Origin: Bimastos eiseni
Taxonomy: Eukaryota; Annelida; Clitellata; Crassiclitellata; Lumbricidae
DNA length: 64,000 bases
Assembly (NCBI GenBank): GCA_959347315.1
Contig: OY365812.1
Coordinates: forward strand, 2,227,382 to 2,291,381
Reading direction: 5' to 3'
The position numbers were made by a program, and so were the translations under genes. Below, piece by piece: positions 12,665-22,600 of the stretch (positions are counted from its first letter, which is position 1; every line of letters begins with the position of its first letter). The notes under the pieces were generated by a model. The model saw nothing but the letters and a program-made list of their open reading frames with translations, was not told the DNA's origin and did no database searches.

Positions 12665-12960
12665 TCGTATCTTAAGATTTATATAGCGCCTCTCACAGAA
12701 TAACTATTCAGAGGCGCCCTCAGCACCGAAACTTCGGGGAAATGAAACGTCTTTAGAGAGCGGGAAGCCAATGGAGATAATCCAGTCTTTAGTTTAGTCT
12801 TTAATGATAGAGGAAGGCTAATCCAGGCAGATGGACCCTCAACAACAAACGTCCAGTGTTGGACCAGGACACTCCTTGTCACATGCACAAAAAGATGAAG
12901 ACGATCAACAAAGCGCAAAAAACGAGATGAAGTTGCAGATAATGGCTTTGGCAAAATTTA
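12665..12960 (-). pseudogene. LINE C-terminal remnant (CR1/L2-like)
   Basis: The minus-strand translation carries FVVEGPSAWISLPLSLK and SLKTFHF, the same C-terminal signature as at 10005-10790 but from another subfamily. The 3' tail GAGGCGCTATATAAATC is present, so this is the 3' end of a truncated insertion. A frame-restoring alignment would be needed to judge the rest. Confidence 0.55.
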
Positions 12961-13579
12961 ATAGTCAATGAGATATCTCGGGACACAGCCTAGAAACTAG
13001 AAAGAGGATCTTGTAGTGGATACGTGCAGTGACAGGAAGCCAGCGCAATAATAATAATCAGTCAATTGATCGACCGTGCAATCAATCAGGAAATTAGGCT
13101 TGACATAGCACCTCAGTTTTCTTGTTACTGAGTGTGGCGTTCTCATTGTCCTAGTTGCAGGCATGATGAGTACCGAAAACATTATTCATTCATGGATGGA
13201 TCCAGGATTTAACCACAGCTTATTACAACAGAGGACGTTGCTGTCGAAAGAAATTTACTTGGCATTTATATATTACAGCACTTAATCATTCATACTGGCT
13301 ATGTATATTTTAATAATTTCTTCTCTAGGCAAATAAAAAGTTCTTAATTAAGGCCAGTGTTATGAGCATACAAAATCGATTGTTTATAGGTACTTATGGC
13401 GTCTAAACCCAATCACCATCAAACAATTGTGTAATTAGCAATCAGACACAATATGGTTAGCAATTACGTATTAAAAAATAATTCAGTTGGTAATTGCGAT
13501 CATAATATCGAAACGAACCTGATAATTTATTAACTACAAATCTGTTATGTAGTATGATCTTTTATCAATTACAACTGTC

Positions 13580-14460
13580 AGCTATCGACGGGAATCCGTT
13601 GCTTGGTTCCACTCTTGTGCGTGGGCCCACCAACTGGTGACACTTTCAGCTGACTGTGCACCGTCTTGCTAATAGATGTAAAATGTTCTTCAATATTGAC
13701 ATTTGACGTCATTTAAGCCAGTGCAAGGAGCGCCTCAGAGTAGAAAATTATCTGGTCTTAAAGTTATTTCTCACTGTTTGATTTGCATAATTATCAACCG
13801 TATTTTGTTTCTGTTCTAACACTTGTCTTGATTGGTGATTGAAAATAGAAATGGCTTTACTTACTTACTTACTATTACTTGGAGAATAGTTATATAAATG
13901 TTCGATTGCATCTAATGCTTTATTATAAATAGATGAGTTGGGATCCGCGATGTTCACAAAATGTCGCATAAAATTGTTCATTAAGGCCTACTCTTAAAAA
14001 CCTTTCAATAGTACAATCTTAGCTTATATTTGCTCATTATTTGTTTCGTACATCGTTCGCCATTATTGCCGTAACACTGTCTACTTCAAATAAAACATTA
14101 TTCGTACTGGCCGAAAGACGTTTGAAATACATTAAATCGAATATGAATTATATCATTCAAAAGCAATAAAATATTACTATGAATCAAATAATTTCTTTAT
14201 CCAAGTGTAACAAGCAGTGTCTTTAGGTGATGATTGTAGAAATGTGCTCAAAATTCACGATTCCATATTGGTAAATAATCAGTATGCGAAATTCACGGGA
14301 TTAAATCTCGATGTAGTTCTAGCATCATTATGTTGCTCAGTCACTGACAACGTCATCTGGTGGCTATTTTTTCTTTACTGCAATTCGTCATCTTAAGAAT
14401 CATGAAAAATTGAATTTGAACAGCTCCGTGCTTTCTCGTCAGTGTCGTTAAACTGCCACC
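13580..14460 (+). repeat. Long dispersed repeat, partner of 34780-35480
   Basis: Shared blocks in the same order include GGGAATCCGTTGCTTGGTTC, CTTGTGCGTGGGCC, CTTTATTATAAATAGATGAG-type sequence, AAATTCACGAT and TGTTGCTCAG. A LINE-type tail (TTATATAAATGTTCGATTG) lies near 13890. The stretch ends in GTCGTTAAACTG (14444-14455). No coding signal is visible. Confidence 0.5.
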
Positions 14461-14589
14461 ACCACCTTGTTGAATCCTCTCTCTCCGCACGACAGGTTCA
14501 ATTAACCAACGAAATTACTAAGAATACTTGTTCAAGTAAGGTACTTTCAAATAGCTTGCTCGAAGTGACGTCATGCCAGTCAACGATGT

Positions 14590-14639
14590 GCAGTCAATCA
14601 ATCGATCAATCAACCGACCGACCGACCGATCGATCGATC

Positions 14640-14673
<34 letters not shown>

Positions 14674-14735
14674 CAAAGCTGTTTATCTATCTATCTATCT
14701 GTCTATCTATCTATTTATCTATTTGTCTATCCATC
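14590..14735. repeat. Tetranucleotide microsatellite cluster
   Basis: TCAA, CCGA, GATC, TCAA and TATC runs follow each other. The MITE at 14738 has inserted into the TATC part. Confidence 0.95.
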
Positions 14736-14737
14736 TA

Positions 14738-15609
14738 GGGGCCGTCCATAAATGACGTCACGCACTTAGGGGGGGAGGGGGGTCTGACATTTGTGACGAT
14801 GTGTGACGAGGGGGGAGGGAGTATGAGTAATGTGACGTCACATTAAAAAAATAATTTTTGATAAATTTATAAAAACGTCCTTTAATATTTTATAAAGCAA
14901 TATAAATTTTTTCTTTTATTCACTAGATGTCAATAGCATAGGATTTCTGACAAAATTTTGGTTCTAAATTTATGTTCACTTTTGACGTTTATTATTACTC
15001 TGCCAGGAAGAGAAAATTGCAATTATTCTTTTATGCAGTCGTTCAATGTAGGCTACTATATTAAAAAACGCATTATTTTCGAATTAATAATATTATAAAA
15101 CGTAAGTATTGTAATTCCTGTCAGTATTACGTTGCCCGAGAACTATTCTGGCGTATCTCAAAATTTGCCATTAAATTTCGAGAAAATCAACCAGAACTTC
15201 AGAACTTTTCATCCTGCTGTGGAAAAAAACTATAAGTCGTTCTACCGCAAAGTTTCAATATTGCTATACATAATTACTACTATTAATTCTACAGGTTACT
15301 TCTTTTTATAAGAAAAATAAAAGAATGAAAATTATTCTGAACATTGCATTTTTTTTAGCATTAATAGACGATGAGTCTACGATTATTTTAAAATGATTTT
15401 TTATGCTAAGTTCAGCAATGTTTAAAAAAGTTAATTATTAATTTTTATGTTTTATTTGAAATTAAATGAAGTGGTTTTTTCTGGGGGGGAGTCAGAGCAT
15501 TGTGACGTCATATTTGAGGGGGGTCAGACTTTTTGTGACGAAGTGTGACAAGGGGGGGAGGGGGTCAAAAATCAGCCAATTTCGCGTGACGTCATTTATG
15601 GACGGCCCC
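14738..15609. mobile_element. Tc1/mariner-type MITE, 872 bp, TA target
   Basis: The left end GGGGCCGTCCATAAATGAC is mirrored exactly at the right end (15591-15609), and the inverted match runs on to about 26 bp. TA dinucleotides flank both ends (14736-14737 and 15610-15611), the target site of Tc1/mariner and pogo elements. Inside the ends a G-rich block with GTGTGACGAGGGGGG occurs near both termini as a direct, not inverted, repeat. The AT-rich middle has no transposase. It sits within a tetranucleotide microsatellite that continues on the other side. Confidence 0.9.
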
Positions 15610-15611
15610 TA

Positions 15612-15666
15612 GCCATCCATTAATCCATCCATCCATCCATTAATAAATCCATCCATCCATCTATCC

Positions 15667-15698
<32 letters not shown>

Positions 15699-15730
15699 GT
15701 CAGTCAGTCAGTCAGTCAATCAATCAATCG
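15612..15730. repeat. Tetranucleotide microsatellite cluster, right part
   Basis: CCAT, TATC, CAGT and CAAT runs continue the array that the MITE interrupted. Confidence 0.95.
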
Positions 15731-16027
15731 TTTCTAAGGCTAATACAATTAGCTAATCGGCTGTTTACTATTACTTTTGGGGAATAAACCCAACCACCAT
15801 CAGTCCACTGTATACTTGACGATCAGATGTGTTACTAGTACTGTAACGATCGTGTGTTAAATAAATAAATAAATTGGCAGAATTTTGACATCAATTAGCG
15901 CTAACCGTGCACTCTAATTTTGTCTACACTAAAAGAATACTAAGAAATATAATCAGATTTTTAGTTCGATTTTTCTATATAACTTGTTTTTAACTGCTTT
16001 ATAGGTCTCTAAGCGATGCAACTATCA

Positions 16028-16345
16028 CTACTGTCCCTCAATTATCATGGGACAGTAGTAGTCAAACTTTCCTCCTCTATTTAAACTTGTAAGTCGCTCA
16101 TTTGTGGTGCCAAGTGGTAATAAATTTACATTGAGACCAATTAAAGCTCTCAAATAACTTGAAAGAAATGAGTCACTTGGTCGGAAGTAAACTCCCGATT
16201 CCTCGGTTGATACGTATACATCATCAGGAAATGTATATTCCAAATTATAACAAGGGTCTATAAACCATGATTGATTGAAAGGTGACGACCAAACCAGTAA
16301 CAGAGCATGCGACACTGTTCCTCCAATTCCAATGTAGCCTACTCA
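16028..16345 (-). other. Unidentified reading frame of about 103 codons
   Basis: The minus-strand frame is open from the stop just before 16340 to a TAG at 16028. It contains WFIDPCYNLEYTFPDDVYV and FRPSDSFLSSYLRALIG, and finishes FDYYCPMIIEGQ. The composition looks more like protein than the surrounding noise, with balanced charged and aromatic residues and no simple repeat. There is no convincing ATG. It could be an exon or a fossil of a transposable element. I do not recognise the family. Confidence 0.3.
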
Positions 16346-17205
16346 ATGTAGATCCCTGCTTCTCAAATCTATAATTAACAGACTGATAAAGTGAGTGCGG
16401 TTCTGACTTTAACAGTCACTATAATTATGCTTCATTATAATTATTACTGTGTTCCTATATAATATCTTATACATGGCACATCTTGTACTCTCTGATATAA
16501 TGATGGACCATTGCTCACCCTACTCTTGACCAACAAAACATTTCAGTCAGGATTATATAATCTGTCTTAGGATTTCTGGACCACAGTAAGAGGACTCCTT
16601 TTACACCATCTAGATTGGCCACAGAATTCCTAGCGATTCTAACATGACTTCATACAAAATCTTCCGTAATATGCTTGGAGTAAAACGCTGGCTTCCGCTA
16701 AGTTCATGTCATTCCTAGTTAATTAACTACACACAGGTGCATTTATTTGATTTATATAGCGGATTAATAAAACACAGACCAATTCACTGCAAGAACTTTT
16801 AATTTTCGAGGAAGGAATTCATTGACAATCCAAGTTTTATAAATTTATCTTAAAGCATTTTTTCACGATCTCGAAGCATAATTGTCTGCTAACCATGATA
16901 ACATCATAATTGAGTTCTGGTGATGACGACATAACAGCACAGTATACATTTCTAGAAAGCATAAATTTTGTCAAAGCAGATAAGTACACAATTGCAGTGT
17001 CAATTAAAGCCAGCAGTAGCGAAAATCTTTAGCTAAAGACGCAATGGCCTTGTATCTCGTGTAGAATTCAAAATGTTTGGTCATCGGATGAGAACAGTGC
17101 GAGTGATTTAGTTATCCAGAAACTACACGAAACTGCAAGAAAATACAACATTTATTCATGATTTATATTCATCAGTTGTAACATCGTGTTGGAATATCCT
17201 ACCGT

Positions 17206-17458
17206 TAGTTGCTACACAGTGGCCGAACGGTTAGAGCGATCAGCCCGTAACGTTCAGTGTGTGCTGAGCGAGCGGGTTCGACCCTCGTCCAGAGAATCAC
17301 TGTGTAGAGACCTTGAGCAAGTGTCTCGCGCACAATTGCTCTGCATAACAACTGCAATTGCGCCGTCGAGGCGTGTGTGCGCACTTCTGCCCAAAAACTG
17401 ATGGAAGAAGGGTGGTATCAAATTTTGGTAATAAATAAATAAAATAAATAAATAAATA
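17206..17458 (+). mobile_element. tRNA-derived SINE, copy 1
   Basis: An RNA polymerase III type 2 promoter is visible: box A TGGCCGAACGGTTAGAGCG (17220-17238) and box B GGTTCGACCCT (17275-17285). The head resembles a class II tRNA (Leu/Ser type) with a long variable arm. A tRNA-unrelated body (AACTGCAATTGCGCCGTCGA) and an AATAAATAAAT tail follow. No tRNA gene is present, because the acceptor end does not pair. Confidence 0.85.
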
Positions 17459-17699
17459 TGAAGAGTTGTAACACTTTCAGTTTTATTTACTTCGCATAAT
17501 GGTGCGCACAACACCGTTTCTATGTCTTCACGACCTGCACCGTGTTTAGACGAAGACGCTGCGATCGTATTTCACAAAATGTGAATGACTGTTTTCTGAA
17601 GTTACGTCAGACTCATTTTCAACATCGACAATCATGCCTAATTTTTGAAATAAGTGCTAGTAGATGCATTGTCATATTCATCATCATCATCGTCATAAT

Positions 17700-17965
17700 C
17701 GTAAGTGTCCACTGCACATTTGACCATTGTTCTCCTCTGTCTTTTATTATGGCTTGCATCATATTCTCTTTGATGTTTAGTCTTTTTCTTACTTCAACAT
17801 TTGTTAATCTTGTGTCCAGTTCAGTTGAAATATCCCTTTATAACAGAACATACTCTAGTATCAATCCTACATCCGAATTCTTTATCGCCCAGGTCTCACA
17901 GGCATATAGTGATGTAATATTTACACACATTTTCAGTATCTTCAGTTTGGTACGTTATCTTATTG
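17700..17965 (-). pseudogene. LINE C-terminal remnant (LYxCETW type)
   Basis: Minus-strand translation gives LKILKMCVNITSLYACETW, then after a frame change RLTNVEVRKRLNIKEN. This is the pattern of the region after the reverse transcriptase in many animal LINEs: LLYGCETW followed by R-x-TNxEVLxR. Stops and frameshifts make it non-functional. Confidence 0.5.
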
Positions 17966-18779
17966 TTTTGCTTCTCCATATGGTTTTAAAGCCTGCCATC
18001 ACTCCTTTTGTAGTCATAGTGCATTTTTATAGCTAGGCGTACCTAGAAATAAGCGCATTGACACGCATCTTATAATAACAATTTCCGTCTGCTGTAGGAA
18101 ATTTAGCCTAGGCCTACCCTTTTCACGTTAAATCCTCTAAATTTAAGGCGACTGTTATAGAAATTAAACTCGTAATTTAGCATCAACAATGTTCGTTATT
18201 TAGTAAATTTTAAACGAAAATGACATCAACTATTAGAAATGATACGATAAAAAGGTTCAATGATATTATTACAATAACTATGCGACATGTGTCTTCACTC
18301 AAATTGTCTTCGCGAAAGAACATCTTATGCAATACAATACAACTGCAATTTGATAATGTCCACCTTAAAAAAGTTGAGAGGTGCATATTGAAGCTGGACA
18401 ACCATTAACAGCCTTAGGCGCAGACTGGAGGAGGTTGGGCTTTTCAGCTTAGAAAGCCTTAGAGTGAAAGACAATCTCGCTGAGACAGTCGCGAAAATGA
18501 CGAGGCATAGAGTTTCTGATGTAGGAACAGGTAATAATGAACTAATTTATGCTTTACTTATGAACTAATGAAGAGACACTGTCGACCGGAGACAAGACGT
18601 GTGCTTGGATCAAAATTCTCTTCAACAGATGTTGATCGAAGAGAGGAGCGTCTTTTAGTTACAAAGTGTCAGAATAACATAATGTATCAATTGGGTTTCG
18701 GTTTTGTTCGTCTGACAAGTAATCAGAAATTGAAAACTATTATTCATTGATAACGGAAAATTTAAGCGGTTTTCAGCCC

Positions 18780-19220
18780 GACAGAGGATTTTGTCAGAGC
18801 CGTCAAATTTATCTTTTACTTATGAGACATTTGAAATGATCAAGACATGCCGAGTCAAGCATGGAGCGAATTTGTCCAATTCTCCTAAGATGAATCAAAC
18901 ACGCACTTGAGATGACAGCAATATCAGGTTTCATAGCATGATCGCAGATGCATGTAGCGTTGAATATCATCAGCATGACGACAGATTTCTACGCCATGAC
19001 AAGAGACAATGGTTGACGGTGTTGAAGTACAGAGACGAACAAAGCCATTGCGACTGTAGTAGAGGTGTATGGTAGACACAAGTTGAGGATAGTGCCGGAG
19101 ATGCCAAAGGAATGGAATTGCCGGAATACTTGCTGTGGAGAGAAAGCTGGTTGCGTGCAGAGAGTTACGAGAAGAGCTAAGTGTGGACTATTCTTTCTAT
19201 CACCTCCGACAGACAGAAGA
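18780..19220 (-). pseudogene. Possible LINE reverse transcriptase remnant
   Basis: In two minus-strand frames I read HADDIQRYMHLRSCYE and IAVISSACLIHLRRIGQIR. These resemble the YADDxQLY catalytic box of LINE reverse transcriptases, with Tyr changed to His, and the ISSxxxHLRxIxxIR stretch downstream. Several stops intervene. The match is short and the call is weak. Confidence 0.35.
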
Positions 19221-19634
19221 CTTTAGAGATAAGCCAAGAGAATTAGAGAAGATATATGTAGTTGGATGAAGACCAATCTTTTGAAACCAGGACGCATAAC
19301 TGCTCTTTTCTGAGAGTTAGAAATAGCACCAGAAAGACAAAGATTTGTTATAATTGTCAAGGCTATGCTACAGGCAAACAGAAGAGGTTGGTAATTTACA
19401 ATCCGTATCGGCAGAGTTTGGATGTGGACTTAGTCACATAAGTTGGCAGTGAAGTACATAGTTACGGGGCGAAGGCTGATAATGAGGTCGTTGCAAGGTT
19501 CTGAATGTCAAGACGAAGACTAGGAGGAGGAGAAAGAGGAGCAGGAGGAGAAGGAGGAGAGCTTTAAAGTGATGGACGCATCTGTAACATTGGTGATTTT
19601 ATCTAGACCAGAAACTGGTGTGCCGGTCCAACAG

Positions 19635-19649
19635 TTACAAGGAACAGAG
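19635..19649 (-). CDS. vWA gene, possible terminal exon
   Basis: A strong acceptor (TTTCTGTTCCTTGTAG) 116 bp after exon 4 leads in phase 0 to LCSL and a TAA stop. Short terminal exons occur, but an alternative downstream exon cannot be excluded. Confidence 0.4.
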   Translation of the reverse strand, partial: LCSL

Positions 19650-22600
19650 CTACAAGGAACAGAAATATTTTCAGACTACTTATGTTGTAGCCTCCCTTCG
19701 CATCATCAATTCAATTTGACATAAACTAGCATAACGATAGTATGAAACGCTTGTCTAAGTCTCACCTTATAGGCACAGAATTTCTCCACCAGGAGGTCTC
19801 TGAATTGATCGATATAAAGGTAATCAGAAGCAAGGAAGTATGTTTCGTTTGCCTTTAATCAAAAATACATTCCGAAAAATATTATTCACGTCCTACGGTT
19901 TAATTTATATCGAACAGAGTGCATTTGAAGCTTCTCAAGACTGGTTGGCGGATATGGTCAGAAATAGAAAAAACAAGTCTTTATCTCAATATGTGCAATA
20001 TAAAATCTTAAGGTTTATAAACGCAATTGTTAACGCAAATATTAAGGTAACATAACTGCGCATCAGTATAAGTTATTACGAGCATCCACTAAAAGGACAC
20101 CAAAACTAAATCCAATGTCATAATTATATTTGCATCAGCGGTAAGTATTATGCGCTACTGCATCTCAATCGTGTCCAACAAACCCTGATCTGATCCTTTG
20201 GCTACTGTACGGAACGCGTGCCTTCCCCCATACAATGACCTTTGTACCTATTGTAAACTGTTTTTAATTTCTTTTTAGCCGTTGCTGGGCTGGGAGCACA
20301 ACAAAGAAGTTTCGCTTGGAGAGGTGCTATATAAATTCTTGTATGAATGAATGAGCGAATGAATGAACCGTTGAACTACTGTACATCGAGTTGCGACCTG
20401 GTGAGATATCAGATTTGTACATGCAGGAAACCAGACAAGGCTCAACCCGCAAACTACTCTCTGAAATGCGGCCCAGGCTGAACATTGATCATCGGCCTAA
20501 ATCTCACCTTCTGGGGAGGCGAAGAAACGTCATGCGCACATTGCTCGGTGCATCCTGGCGTAATACAGATTACGAACATTCCAACATTGCGAGTCGCCTG
20601 AATCAAATCGGAATCCAATGCATAAATAAAATCTGGCATATCTGGAACTCCATCCGTGAACAGAATTGCTATATTTTGAATTTGCGGTCTGTCAGTCCCA
20701 ATGACTGGGGCTGGGTTGAAGATCTGAGTGATGAACTTTGCTATGGTAATTGGTTCCCTCAATTCACCCCCACTGAACGTGACGTTAGCAATGGCTTCAA
20801 TCAGCTCCGTCTTATCTGTGTATCTGTAGAAAACACGACCGAGATTAAATCACCGGCAACCAGAACACTGAATGTATACAAGAACTGGTGGCCCTGTTGC
20901 AGACTCGGTCAACATTCTTATCTAAGCGTAATCGACAGGTTAGAACAACACCAGGACATTCATCTCTTCTACCCTGCCTATACCATCCACAAGGGAGGAA
21001 GGGCTACCTGTCGCATTGGGCCACTGAGCAACTATTTTCTTTTGATTTTGAAGCATTTGTTTTTAGATTGCATAGTCGGGCCCATGACTGCAGATGGGCA
21101 AGCTCGGAATCAGTAGTAATACAATAAAACTGAAATGTAATATTGCCCTTCTTAAAATCAGCTCAGATGTGCACACACGCCTCGATGACGCAACTGCAGT
21201 TGTAATGCAGAGCGACTGTGAAGGACTTGCTCAGGGTCCATACACAGAGACGCCTCGGACGAGGGTCGAACCCGCTCACTCAAGGCACACTGAGATTTAC
21301 AGGCCGACCGCTCTAACTAATCGGCCACCGTGCCACAGCTAAGGCTGAAGCTGGAATCTGCAGATTAGAGGTCTGCAGGTAGGGCATTTTTGCTACCCGA
21401 CTCGTACCCATGACAGATAACCGTTACCGATAACCGATACTCGTACTCGACCCGTACTCAAATTACCTACCCCATCCGTACCCACGGGTATACCCGTACC
21501 CGTGACGTCAGTAGCATGCCTTTCATAGTTTCGTTGCCCGCCAGACTAATAGCATCATAGGATCACAACTTACTAAACATTATGCTGTTGTCGTAGTAGA
21601 AGCAACAACAGCATCAGTGACAGCAGGCGTGGTATAGCGATGGCGGAGGAAGCAGGAGAAGAAGGAGGAAGTGGAGGAGGATAAAGGATAAGAAGCAGAG
21701 GATGAAGATGATGACAAAATGGAGGAGGAAGAGTAAGAGGGAGAGAAAGAGCTGTAAGAGGAGCAGAATCAGGAGCAGGACCATAAATAAGGAGCAGGAG
21801 GAGGAAGAGATGAATGAGCAGAAAAGGTAGAGAACGATGAGCAGGAAGAGTAGCAGCAAAAGTAGGAGGAAGAGAAAGACAGCGATTAACATACACAAAC
21901 AAATAGGATGCAAGTACTCTGTCTATAATTATTAGTAATTAAGCCTTTGATGATGCAATATTGACCTATAGTTTTAACGGTGACATTGTAACCCTATAAC
22001 TTGACGTTGACACGGGTAAAATCGGGTATACCCGTAAAAGTTTTTCCATGAAATGGCAGAGTTTAGAAGTGATAATGATAGGTCGGAAATCACCCTCGGT
22101 AGAAAGGTGGGGACCGTTGGGCACGTCAGTAATTCCAATGGCTCGCAATTGAGGCGTGGTGAAGGAAGCTGAGTTCTGCTTAGACTCGGCAACCTAGAGC
22201 AAGATCTTCTAATTATTAATTTGATTCTAAACATGCATGTAGTTGGGAGTCAGCGTGGGTCATTCATCAAGTAAATGGATACCTTTGAGTATTGTGGATG
22301 ACCGGCAGGTGGCTAAGGATGCATTAAAATTAAGGTGGCATGGAATTTGGATTTAGTTTTTTAGGGTTTTAAAAGTTCCTGAGTTATCCATTCCTAGTGA
22401 TATTAAATTTTTGACTCATGCTTGAAGTGGACCCAGGAGCTTTCCTGAATTTCTGATTGAATATATTGTTGGCAGCCGTTGTGTCGTTGTTTTCACGTCG
22501 GACTTTGGACGAGAAGCTGCGCTTGATTTTTGAAATTCCACCTCAACCTGATCACGGTTCGAGATAAAAACGACAAAAACTGTTGAACGTTGAAGTTGAA

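Noticed and set aside
17216..17290. tRNA gene
   Set aside because: Box A and box B are present, but the acceptor stem does not pair and the same head recurs at 21163-21343 and 53953-54075 with a common body. It is a SINE.
17542..18036. 164-codon plus-strand frame with hydrophobic stretches
   Set aside because: The opposite strand carries a LINE C-terminal pattern, and the hydrophobicity is a reverse-translation effect of a lysine-rich frame.
20391..21116. 241-codon plus-strand frame
   Set aside because: It overlaps exon 3 of the vWA gene on the opposite strand. The minus-strand reading has a recognisable domain and correct splice sites, while the plus-strand frame has none.
21573..21913. 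Leu/Pro-rich minus-strand frames resembling membrane proteins
   Set aside because: They are translations of a polypurine tract and have low-complexity composition without charged loops or conserved residues.
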